Shown here piece by piece: positions 15,101-24,191 of a DNA stretch of 64,000 nt (positions within the stretch are counted from its first letter, which is position 1; every line of letters begins with the position of its first letter). The notes under the pieces were generated by a model. It did no database searches. It saw only the letters and a program-made list of their open reading frames with translations, and was not told where the DNA came from. The position numbers were made by a program, and so were the translations under genes. Source of the stretch: Bdellovibrio sp. SKB1291214 (GTDB taxonomy: Bacteria > Bdellovibrionota > Bdellovibrionia > Bdellovibrionales > Bdellovibrionaceae); NCBI RefSeq assembly GCF_002209355.2, contig NZ_CP106855.1, positions 2,604,001 through 2,668,000 of the forward strand, written 5' to 3'.

Positions 15101-16314
15101 TCGTTGGCTCCAAGTTGCTTGTCGGTGAGTGCTGCCTTTTTGTTTTTGCATTCCGAAGAAGACGGCTCGATACCATCTTTTAAGCAGTACATTTCGCCCA
15201 TCTTGCCCCGAATGGCTTTTAGGTAAACGCTGCTTCCTTGAATCATTTTTAAATAACATTTATCCGGTGTTAGTTTGCCTTTGCAGGGATTGTTTTTAGC
15301 GGTGTAAAGGCTTGCCTTGTCCGCCAGGGCGCGGGCTTTCTTAATGCCTTCGGCTCCATAGCTAACGGCTGTTAAAGCGCTTACGATTTCGCGATTTTTG
15401 GAAAGTTCTCTGTTTTCATCAAACAGTTTGGGGCCGATGATGCTATCACGCATGTGAATATAGTAAGCGATACCGTACATCAGATTGCGAGCAAGTCCAT
15501 CGCCAGCGCTGACATAGTCACAGTAATTCGAAGAGCTGATTTTAGGGCGCTTGCCGAGGTCCGATTTCGCAACGTCTTTAAAGCCTTGGCAGGAATGTTT
15601 AGAGCTTTTTGCGACGTTTTCTATGATCGGGCGGCCGGCGCCGTCTGCGATTTCTTCCACGGCAATGTTCGTCATTTGTCCGATGCCGGCGCCACCATTC
15701 CAAGCGATGGAATAGTTGAATCCTGTTTCATTATTGAACTTTTGATAGATCACCCGAGCATCGACGGGGTTGTCATCAGAGAGGCATTTGATAGCACTGT
15801 TCACGGCAAACTGGATATAGCTCACCATATCTGCAGTGATGCATTGCTGAGTTTTGCCGCCTACCTGACCATAGGGAATTTCGATATCTTGATCGGTGCT
15901 TTTTTTGGTTGCTGAGCAAGCGTAACCCTTCTGACCAGGATCGCGCATGAGGGATGCGTTGATGCATTCTCTTTTAATCAGAGACGGCAACTGGCTGGGA
16001 GATTTGGCGGAGTCATCTAAATCCCAGATGCCATCGTTTTCAGGTGCGGAGCCCGCAGCTTTAGAAATCTCTTTAAGGTCTTTGATTTGCTTTGCAACGT
16101 TGCCTGGCATTTCGCAAGCAGGGGAACCTTTTTTTGAAGAGGTTTCGCTAATGAAAGTTCTTTTAAGGGGATCGGCGTTGTCTTTAAAGGAGTTGTAGAG
16201 CTTTAAGTTTTTCTCACTTGCACCGTTCATGCATGCAGGAGCCTCTGCGGCTTGCGCCGTTGAACCCAAGTGAAGCGCCAGAACTGATAAAAAAAGGGTC
16301 AGACATTTCTGCAT
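15082..16314 (-). CDS. secreted lysozyme/lytic transglycosylase-like protein
   Basis: A 410-residue exported protein with a signal peptide (residues 1-22) and many cysteines. The segment around residues 190-225, FNNETGFNYSIAWNGGAGIGQMT, matches the lysozyme-fold pattern of lytic transglycosylases, E-x-G-F ... G-A-x-G-x-x-Q, with E196 as the candidate catalytic acid and GIGQ at 210-213. Such enzymes cut peptidoglycan glycan strands; in a predator this could serve wall growth or prey-wall remodelling. The long N-terminal region and Cys-rich composition are unlike common housekeeping transglycosylases. Family call is moderate, prey role speculative. Confidence 0.7.
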   Translation of the reverse strand: MQKCLTLFLSVLALHLGSTAQAAEAPACMNGASEKNLKLYNSFKDNADPLKRTFISETSSKKGSPACEMPGNVAKQIKDLKEISKAAGSAPENDGIWDLDDSAKSPSQLPSLIKRECINASLMRDPGQKGYACSATKKSTDQDIEIPYGQVGGKTQQCITADMVSYIQFAVNSAIKCLSDDNPVDARVIYQKFNNETGFNYSIAWNGGAGIGQMTNIAVEEIADGAGRPIIENVAKSSKHSCQGFKDVAKSDLGKRPKISSSNYCDYVSAGDGLARNLMYGIAYYIHMRDSIIGPKLFDENRELSKNREIVSALTAVSYGAEGIKKARALADKASLYTAKNNPCKGKLTPDKCYLKMIQGSSVYLKAIRGKMGEMYCLKDGIEPSSSECKNKKAALTDKQLGANECVKPL

Positions 16315-16478
16315 ACCTTAGCGTATCGGATACTGTACGTGACCCTAAAGAGAAAAATGAGTTAAGCTCTGCTCAAGCAGGTCTTTTCTCTGGGAACCGG
16401 CACAACAATCACGGCCGGTAGAATGAGGTTCGCTGTGTGAGGTGGTCCGTGCTGTCGAGTTATTTAAATATTACTTAA

Positions 16479-17744
16479 CTATTTAACAATATAGTCTTTC
16501 CAGCGATTGATCAGCGACGGAGTCAGCTGTGTATAGCAAACTGTTCCCTCAGTCGCTGTTTCTTTTCTGGAGATCTGTGCTTCTCGGCCCAAATCAAAGA
16601 TTTTGTACTCCTCAGCTCTTGGGAAGTACAATTGCACATCGGTCTGCATTTCACTGACCATTTGAGCCATTAGCTTTTTCAATTGTTCCATGCCTTGGCC
16701 CGTAAGTGCGCTGACAAAGACGCGGGGATATTGTTTTACGCGGAATTGGCGCTCGACGGGAGCTGCGTCGACTTTATTAAAGACGTGGATGATTTTCTTA
16801 TCCGCCCAGTTAAATTCTTTAATGAGTTCTTCCACAACTTCGATTTGTCTTTCCATATTGGGTGACGACAAATCCACCACGTGAAGCAAAACATCAGCCT
16901 CTGCCGATTCTTCAAGTGTTGCTTTAAAGGCCTCGATTAACTGTGTAGGAAGTTTGCGAATGAATCCAACGGTGTCGGTTACAACAGCCGGGGGACCATC
17001 GTTCAGGAAAATTTTGCGAGTTGTAGGATCCAAGGTCGCAAAGACTTGGTTTTTCGTCATAACCTGCGCGCCCGTTAAACGATTTAGCAGCGAGCTTTTT
17101 CCTGAGTTGGTATAACCAATCAAAGCAAAAGAGGGAATTTCATGACGTTTACGAGATTGTCTATGTTGCGCGCGGTTGCGACGAACGCCTTCAAGTTTTT
17201 CTTTAATGAAAGCGACTCGTTCGCGGATACGACGGCGGTCATTCTCGAGGGCCGTTTCACCGGGGCCGCGGGTTCCGATACCACCACCTTGGCGGGAAAG
17301 GGATTCAAGCCATGCACCTACCATGCGGGGCATTTGATCTAGCAACTGTGCAAGTTCCACTTGAAGTTTTCCCTCAAAGGTTTGCGCACGCTGGGCGAAA
17401 ATATCCAAGATCAATTGATTGCGATCCACCACGCGAACTTTAACAATTTGTGCTAAGTTTCTTTGTTGGACGCCCGAAAGTTGATGGTCCATCACCACGA
17501 TCGTGGCCTGGCTGTCGCGAACCATTTCCGCGACTTCCTCGACTTTTCCTGATCCAATTAATGTAGCGGGATTCCAAGAAGGCAGAACTTGGATAATGGA
17601 GCCGACGACTTCACCGCCTGCGGCGCCAACCAGCTCTTCAAGTTCTAGAAGATTTTCCTTAATTTCGGTGAGTGGTTCGGTCTTTAAACCGACCCCGATG
17701 ACAATCGCTCGATCGTGAACTTTGACATGGGCTTGATTACTCAA
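16479..17744 (-). CDS. hflX: GTPase HflX
   Basis: A 421-residue HflX GTPase, which binds ribosomes and splits or rescues stalled 70S particles. The N-terminal HflX domain (VVMDHQLSGVQQRNLAQIVKVRVVDRNQLILDIFAQRAQTFEGKLQVELAQL region), linker GGGIGTRGPGET and G domain are in order: G1 GYTNSGKSSLLN, G3 DTVGFIRKLP, G4 NKVD and G5 SALTG. Length is typical. No hfq is adjacent, unlike in enterobacteria. Confidence 0.95.
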   Translation of the reverse strand: MSNQAHVKVHDRAIVIGVGLKTEPLTEIKENLLELEELVGAAGGEVVGSIIQVLPSWNPATLIGSGKVEEVAEMVRDSQATIVVMDHQLSGVQQRNLAQIVKVRVVDRNQLILDIFAQRAQTFEGKLQVELAQLLDQMPRMVGAWLESLSRQGGGIGTRGPGETALENDRRRIRERVAFIKEKLEGVRRNRAQHRQSRKRHEIPSFALIGYTNSGKSSLLNRLTGAQVMTKNQVFATLDPTTRKIFLNDGPPAVVTDTVGFIRKLPTQLIEAFKATLEESAEADVLLHVVDLSSPNMERQIEVVEELIKEFNWADKKIIHVFNKVDAAPVERQFRVKQYPRVFVSALTGQGMEQLKKLMAQMVSEMQTDVQLYFPRAEEYKIFDLGREAQISRKETATEGTVCYTQLTPSLINRWKDYIVK

Positions 17745-17921
17745 CTCTTAAAACCCTCCCTTGGTCTGTCTTAATTCTAGCACCGCTTTCGGAGTGATCA
17801 AAGTTAAATTTTCGTATTTTGTGGGACTGTAAACCATCCTCGGAATGGACGTGAGAAGGCCCCATATCGGTTAAAACGAACGTCGATTTCCGGTCTAAAT
17901 AAGCGTGGATTTTTTTTTAAA

Positions 17922-17951
17922 ATAAGCCCACGGTTTGTGCCGTGGGCTTAT
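17922..17951. terminator. hairpin terminator downstream of the malic enzyme gene
   Basis: ATAAGCCCACGG-TTTGTG-CCGTGGGCTTAT is a perfect 12-bp stem 30 nt beyond the malic enzyme stop. The T-tract on the minus strand is only TTT followed by A's, so termination may be partly hairpin-driven. Confidence 0.7.
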
Positions 17952-17981
17952 CGGTTTGAACAGTTATATGTACGTAGACCG

Positions 17982-20372
17982 TTATTTGGTCAGTTCCGAT
18001 TTTTTAGCTTCGCGAGCTTTCAAAACAGACTTAATAAACTGCGCTTCAAGAGCCGTGAATACAACGGAGTTCACGATTCCATCCACGGTTGTCGTTCTTT
18101 GCAAAACGTTGCAAGAGCGACGTACGCCTGTCAGGAATGGACCGATCACTTCAACCTTTCCAACTTGTTGAATCAGTTTGTAAGCGATGTTCGAGGATTC
18201 GAGGTTCGGGAAAATCAGAATGTTGGCGCCGCCCTTAAGTTCCGAGAACGGGAACAAACGCTCCATGATGTCTGGATTCACAGCTGTATCCGCTTGCATG
18301 TCTCCGTCCACCATCAAACCTGGGCGCATTTTTCTAACAATTTGTGCAGCCTCTTTCATTTTGCAAGGAGTGCCTTCTGCTGCGGTAAAGTTCGAGTAAG
18401 AAAGCATTGCTACCTTCGGCTCGATGCCGAAATACTCAACAACTTTAGAAACTTGCAAAGCGATCAGCGCACACTGTTCAGCCGTTGGGTTCAAGTTCAC
18501 GGTTGTATCTGCTAAGACCAAGAAACGATCTTCAAGCAAGACGAAGTTCAGACCTGCTGGAATACCGTTTTGATAGACTCCCACGGTTTGCAAAATAGGT
18601 TTCACTGCATCTGCATAATTAACCGAAGCACCGTTCACCATGCCGTCAGCATCACCCATCGTGACCATCATCGCAGCAAAGTAGTTGGGATCTGCCATCA
18701 AACGCTCGGCCTCACGCATGTTGATGCCTTTACGCTGTCTAAGATTGTAAAGCTTTTCCACGTAAGCAAAGAATTTTGGATACGTTGCTGGATGAATCAC
18801 CGGAACGTCATTCAAGGCCGGGATGTCCAACGCTTGAATTTTTTCTTTCACGCGATCAGGATAGCCCAACAAAATGGGCTGACAGATTTTTTCTTCAACC
18901 AATGTGGATAGTGCTTTTAGAACTTTCGTGCTTGTGCCCTCTGGGAATACGATGCGCGGAAGTTCGCCGCCAGCCGCTGTCGCGTTTTGGTGAACACGGT
19001 TGATGGCAGAGCGAATGAAGACTTTGGACGGACCTTGAAGAGCTTCCAATGTTTCGCGATAGTGATCCCAGTCTTCGATGGTTCTAGTTGCAACGCCAGT
19101 TTTGATGGCAGCTTTTGCAACTTCAGGCGCCACCCAAAGCAGAACCCGGGTATCGAAAGGCTTTGGAATCAAGTATTCGCGGCCGAACTTAAAGGTTTTA
19201 CCACCGTAAGTCGCGGAAACGCGGTCAGGTACTTCTTCGCGCGCGAGCTTTGCCAGGGCATGCACGGCCGCGAGCTTCATTTCTTCATTGATTTGAGTTG
19301 AACGTGTGTCCAAAGCTCCGCGGAAAATGGAAGGGAAGCCCAAGACGTTATTCACTTGGTTGGGATAATCCGAACGACCGGTTGCAATGATAGCGTCTGG
19401 ACGAGCCGCGCGTGCCTTATCCGGTGTAATCTCGGGTTCTGGATTTGCCATAGCAAAAATGATTGGATCTTTTGCCATGTCCTTAAGCATTTCTGGAGTC
19501 AATGCTCCCGCCACTGAAAGACCTACGAAAACGTCAGCGCCATGCAACGCTTGGCTGAGTGTACGAACTTCTGTTTCGGCAGCGAAGTATTCTTTATACT
19601 TGTTCATTCCGGCTGTACGGCCTTTGTAAATCACACCTTGCGAGTCGCACATGATGATGTTTTCACGACGTACACCTAAAGAAATAAAGATTTTTGCGCA
19701 GGAATTCGCAGAGGCTCCGGCACCATTCACCACGATGCGGATTTGATCCATTTTTCTGTTGGTGATAGAGACGGCGTTCAATAACGCCGCACCCGACACG
19801 ATGGCTGTTCCGTGTTGGTCATCGTGAAAGACCGGGATCTTCATTTCTTTTTTTAGACGCTCTTCGATTTCAAAACACTCGGGTGCTTTGATGTCTTCCA
19901 AATTGATACCACCGAACGTCGGCTCCAGAGTTTTAATTGCGTTACAGAACGTGTCGACGTCGTTGGCATCCACTTCAATGTCGAAAACATCAATACCAGC
20001 GAATTGTTTGAAAAGAATCCCTTTACCTTCCATCACGGGTTTTGAAGCGTGGGGTCCGATGTTACCCAAACCCAGAACCGCAGTTCCGTTTGAAATCACG
20101 CCAACTAGGTTTCCTTTTGCAGTGTAGTCGTAAACTTTAGAGGCGTCTTTCGCGATCACTTTGCAAGGGGCTGCTACTCCCGGGGAGTAAGCAAGTGACA
20201 AATCCTTTTCAGAAACGCATGGCTTAGAAGAGATGACTTCGATTTTACCTGGCTTACCACGTTGGTGGTACTCCAACGCTTCTTGATCGAAATTGTTTGT
20301 TGCATGCTTTTCTACTGCTTTATCCGAGTTCTTATTCAATTCTTTTTCCAAGGATATTTCCTTTCGCTGCAT
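17982..20372 (-). CDS. maeB: NADP-dependent malic enzyme with C-terminal phosphotransacetylase domain
   Basis: A 796-residue MaeB-type fusion. Residues about 30-440 are malic enzyme: catalytic region FDVEID/GLGNIGPHASKPVMEGK, metal-binding HDDQHGTA and the nucleotide-binding VNGAGASANSCA. Residues about 455-790 are a phosphate acetyltransferase-like domain (RIVFPEGTSTKVLKAL ... GGANILIFPNLESSNIAYKL). It oxidatively decarboxylates malate to pyruvate with NADPH formation; in MaeB the PTA domain is usually regulatory, sensing acetyl-CoA. It links the TCA cycle with acetyl-CoA made by the beta-oxidation genes nearby. It is monocistronic and lacks a clear ribosome binding site. Confidence 0.95.
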   Translation of the reverse strand: MQRKEISLEKELNKNSDKAVEKHATNNFDQEALEYHQRGKPGKIEVISSKPCVSEKDLSLAYSPGVAAPCKVIAKDASKVYDYTAKGNLVGVISNGTAVLGLGNIGPHASKPVMEGKGILFKQFAGIDVFDIEVDANDVDTFCNAIKTLEPTFGGINLEDIKAPECFEIEERLKKEMKIPVFHDDQHGTAIVSGAALLNAVSITNRKMDQIRIVVNGAGASANSCAKIFISLGVRRENIIMCDSQGVIYKGRTAGMNKYKEYFAAETEVRTLSQALHGADVFVGLSVAGALTPEMLKDMAKDPIIFAMANPEPEITPDKARAARPDAIIATGRSDYPNQVNNVLGFPSIFRGALDTRSTQINEEMKLAAVHALAKLAREEVPDRVSATYGGKTFKFGREYLIPKPFDTRVLLWVAPEVAKAAIKTGVATRTIEDWDHYRETLEALQGPSKVFIRSAINRVHQNATAAGGELPRIVFPEGTSTKVLKALSTLVEEKICQPILLGYPDRVKEKIQALDIPALNDVPVIHPATYPKFFAYVEKLYNLRQRKGINMREAERLMADPNYFAAMMVTMGDADGMVNGASVNYADAVKPILQTVGVYQNGIPAGLNFVLLEDRFLVLADTTVNLNPTAEQCALIALQVSKVVEYFGIEPKVAMLSYSNFTAAEGTPCKMKEAAQIVRKMRPGLMVDGDMQADTAVNPDIMERLFPFSELKGGANILIFPNLESSNIAYKLIQQVGKVEVIGPFLTGVRRSCNVLQRTTTVDGIVNSVVFTALEAQFIKSVLKAREAKKSELTK

Positions 20373-20681
20373 TTTTTTACGAGCTCGTTTTTTAGAAAAA
20401 TTCTAAAGCTTTTCAGCGTTTAGCGGGCCTCGCAAAACAAGTGCAGTAACTCTACAAATGCATTCTTAGGGGGTCAATCAATGGGGGAGATTGGCGCGGG
20501 TGGCAATGTGATGATGCGTGGCGTTCCATTGGTATCACATGTGAATTGAATCTAAGTGACTTGTCAGTTGTGTACTCAAAGTCACCCAATTGCACGGGAT
20601 ATGAAGATACTATGCAGCTGTAAAACATTTTTTGGCAGCTGAAGCATGTCTCAGATTGAGACAGAGAGGTAGGTGAAGCAC
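20373..20681. other. 309-nt intergenic region between divergent maeB and a secreted-protein gene
   Basis: Contains the promoters of both genes by position. I see a small perfect palindrome ACGAGCTCGT (20379-20388) just before maeB, and no open frame, tRNA or obvious structured RNA. No promoter could be assigned with confidence. Confidence 0.3.
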
Positions 20682-21404
<723 letters not shown>

Positions 21405-21619
21405 CGACAGATTTCCCACCTCCAACTTGCATCTTTAGCCTTCGTCAAAAGCAACGTCCAGAATAAATGATGCGCTCAGTAACCGGAGCGGGTGTGGATG
21501 TTACATAGATTGTCCGAATTCCGACGCTGAATATCTTTTACATCTTCTTTATACGAATCTCAGATTGGTTTCACGATTGCTGATCAAAATTGCATTTAAA
21601 CTAATAAGTGGAGGATGCA

Positions 21620-22543
21620 ATGGATGGACTTGCATCGATTGGTAATCGTGATCTCGAAGCAAACTTAAAAAGTCTTGTTAGAAAAGAGCGAATGCTTTTG
21701 CATTTGATTTTGGAATACATCAGAGAAGTGGATGCGCGACGACTTTATCTCGAGCATGCGTACTCATCAATGTATGATTATTTGACCAAAGAGCTGGGAT
21801 ATTCCAGTTCGGCAGCACTGCGTAGATTGGAGGCCGCTCGACTGATGAATGTGGTTCCGGGATTGGCAGATAAAATTCAGCAAGGTTCTATCAACTTAAC
21901 TCAGGTGGGAGAGTTGACCCGCGCAATTCATGAAAAGGAAAAAACGGGCGAGAGAATATCGAATGAGGTAAAGTCCGAAATCATTGATCAAATTGCAGGA
22001 CTCAGTGGAGAACAGACGCAAAAAACTGTGGCAATGAGTCTGGATATTGAGCTCAAAGATCCAGAACGCGTCAGAATTCAGAAAGATGAATCGGTTCATT
22101 TGTCGATCACTTTGACTCGAGAGCAATTTGAGATACTCACTAGTTGTAAAGAGAAAGCTGCGCACAGTCTTCAACTCGCAAACGGGGATCATTCTTGGGC
22201 GAAAGTGATTGAAGTGGTGGCAGGTCAATACTTGGACGAAAAATCATCCGGGCGCGAGGAAAAAAGCTTCTCGCGGAGTACTGACTCCCGCATTCATTCA
22301 AAAAATAAAACTCTGACTCTTAAAACTCGTCGATTTATTCTGAACAGAGATAAGTGTTGTCAGTACAAAGACAAGCGGACCGGTAGGATTTGTGGTAGCA
22401 AATATGGGTTGCAAGTTGATCATATTATCCCTCGATGGAGTGGTGGAACTCACGAGCCGGAAAACCTTCAGGTGCTCTGTTGGTCGCACAATAACCAGAA
22501 GTATCGAGAAGAGGCCGGCATCAAATTTCGAAGCTCGAGCTGA
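21620..22543 (+). CDS. HNH endonuclease domain protein
   Basis: A 307-residue protein. The C-terminal 60 residues are a classic HNH nuclease: C-x-Y-K-D-K...ICGSKYG, LQVDHIIPRWSGG (first His), PENLQVLCWSHN (Asn and final His). The N-terminal part is long and helical (LTKELGYSSSAALRRLEAARLMNVVPGLADKIQQG) like the DUF222-type region often attached to HNH domains in repeat-rich gene families. The ATG at 21620 has GGAGG five bases upstream. It may be a mobile or defence-type nuclease or a domesticated one; no partner methylase or toxin immunity gene is adjacent. Confidence 0.85.
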   Translation: MDGLASIGNRDLEANLKSLVRKERMLLHLILEYIREVDARRLYLEHAYSSMYDYLTKELGYSSSAALRRLEAARLMNVVPGLADKIQQGSINLTQVGELTRAIHEKEKTGERISNEVKSEIIDQIAGLSGEQTQKTVAMSLDIELKDPERVRIQKDESVHLSITLTREQFEILTSCKEKAAHSLQLANGDHSWAKVIEVVAGQYLDEKSSGREEKSFSRSTDSRIHSKNKTLTLKTRRFILNRDKCCQYKDKRTGRICGSKYGLQVDHIIPRWSGGTHEPENLQVLCWSHNNQKYREEAGIKFRSSS

Positions 22544-22818
22544 GGGGGACGTAAACGGCGAAGGGAACAGGTGTGAAACATAACTCTTCACGATGCGTCC
22601 ATTCCAGACTTTTCATCATAAATTTCTAGAGTTGCAGCTCTTTTTCCCCTCTGGAAAACCGAAAAGTGTCTCGAAAAAGCACCTCGACCACCAAAGGATG
22701 CACGCTGACTTTGTCGAAACTAGACCATGCACATGCAATAATGCATTTGTGTTTGGTCCTCATATGGAAAACCTGTACGATTTTGAGTGGTTATTAGAAT
22801 TACCAACAGGAGTTTTCT

Positions 22819-24162
22819 ATGAAGTCACCACGTGATGTGGTTCTCGTTGAAGGTGTACGCACACCATTTGCAAAATCCGGTACAAAACTTAAAAAAGTTC
22901 ATCCAGCACAGTTGGGCCAAGTTGCGCTGAAGCAATTGATCGCTCAAACAAACTTGGATGTAAATTCTGTCGATGAAGTGATCATCGGAAATACAGGAAA
23001 TCCGCCAGACGCTGTGAACATCTCGCGCGTGGTTGCATTGAACGCGGGTATTCCAATGAAGACGTCCGCATACACAGTTCACAGAAACTGTGCATCCGCG
23101 ATGGAATCAATCTCTAATGGATTTGAAAAAATCAAATCCGGGACAATGGATGTTGTGCTGGCGGGTGGAACTGAATCCATGTCGCAAATTCCAACTCTTG
23201 CTCCGCAAAAGTTCCAAGAGATTTATGAAAAACTTTTTGCAGCAAAAGGTCCAAAGCAAGCTTTGCCATTGTTGTGGAAGCTTTTCAAAGCGGACGTAAA
23301 TCAAATTAAAGCGTTGCTTCAAGGCAACATGAAAGATCCATTCTTCCCGCAAATCGGCGTGATGTTGGGTCTGACAGACCCTTTCGTTGGGATCAACATG
23401 GGTCAAACGGCGGAGATCCTTGCAAAAGAATGGGGCTTGAATCGTCAGATGCAAGATGCATTTGCTCTTCGTTCGCACCAGTTGGCTTCTAAAGCGATGA
23501 AAGAAGGTCGCATGAAGGAAGAGACAACTCCGGTTTACTTGGCTCCTGAATACAAAGAAGTGATCTCTGAGGACATCGGTCCTCGTGACACTCAAACGCT
23601 GGAAGCTTTGGCGAAATTGAAGCCCTTCTTTGATAAAGCGACGGGAACAATCACAGCAGGTAACTCTTGCCCGATCACAGACGGCGCGGCAATGGTGCTT
23701 TTGATGTCTCGTGAGAAAGCAGAGCAAATGGGTTACAAACCTCTTGCGACAATCCGTTCCTACGGTTTCGCAGGCCTTGAGCCAGAGCGCATGGGGCTGG
23801 GGCCGGCATACTCAACTCCGCTTGCCCTTAAGCGCGCGGGTCTTTCATTGAAAGACATCGGCTTGGTAGAGCTGAACGAAGCCTTCGCGGCTCAAGTTAT
23901 GGCATGCCAAAGAGCACTGGATTCTGACAAATTTGCTCAAGAGAAACTTGGCTTGTCTGCAAAAGTCGGGGAGATTCGTGATGAGATCTTGAACGTCAAC
24001 GGTGGCGCGATTGCATTGGGCCATCCAGTGGGCGCAACCGGGACTCGTATCGTATTGACTCTAGCGAAAGAAATGAAACGCAGAGGCGTACAGCACGGCC
24101 TGGCAACACTTTGTATCGGTGGCGGTCAAGGTGGTTCTATGATTCTTGAAAACGAAAACTAA
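22819..24162 (+). CDS. acetyl-CoA acyltransferase (thiolase, FadI/FadA-like)
   Basis: A 447-residue thiolase of beta-oxidation, cleaving 3-ketoacyl-CoA with CoA to acetyl-CoA. The acyl-accepting cysteine is in HRNCASAMESI, the second motif is NVNGGAIALGHPVGATGTR and the final proton-abstracting Cys is in ATLCIGGGQGGS. Length (447, with the long loop domain) fits FadI rather than the shorter FadA type. It precedes the multifunctional hydratase/dehydrogenase by 29 nt, the usual fad operon pair. The start has AGGAG seven bases upstream. Confidence 0.93.
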   Translation: MKSPRDVVLVEGVRTPFAKSGTKLKKVHPAQLGQVALKQLIAQTNLDVNSVDEVIIGNTGNPPDAVNISRVVALNAGIPMKTSAYTVHRNCASAMESISNGFEKIKSGTMDVVLAGGTESMSQIPTLAPQKFQEIYEKLFAAKGPKQALPLLWKLFKADVNQIKALLQGNMKDPFFPQIGVMLGLTDPFVGINMGQTAEILAKEWGLNRQMQDAFALRSHQLASKAMKEGRMKEETTPVYLAPEYKEVISEDIGPRDTQTLEALAKLKPFFDKATGTITAGNSCPITDGAAMVLLMSREKAEQMGYKPLATIRSYGFAGLEPERMGLGPAYSTPLALKRAGLSLKDIGLVELNEAFAAQVMACQRALDSDKFAQEKLGLSAKVGEIRDEILNVNGGAIALGHPVGATGTRIVLTLAKEMKRRGVQHGLATLCIGGGQGGSMILENEN

Positions 24163-24191
24163 TTAGCGATTTGCATCTAGGAGTTACACAA

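Noticed and set aside
20373-20681. Structured RNA or riboswitch in the maeB upstream region
   Set aside because: Only short palindromes were found; no long stem set, terminator or conserved-looking core.
22593-22835. 80-residue plus-strand frame between the HNH gene and the thiolase
   Set aside because: Overlaps the thiolase start, has no ribosome binding site, and its composition is unlike real proteins (many His/Phe/Cys); probably a promoter region.
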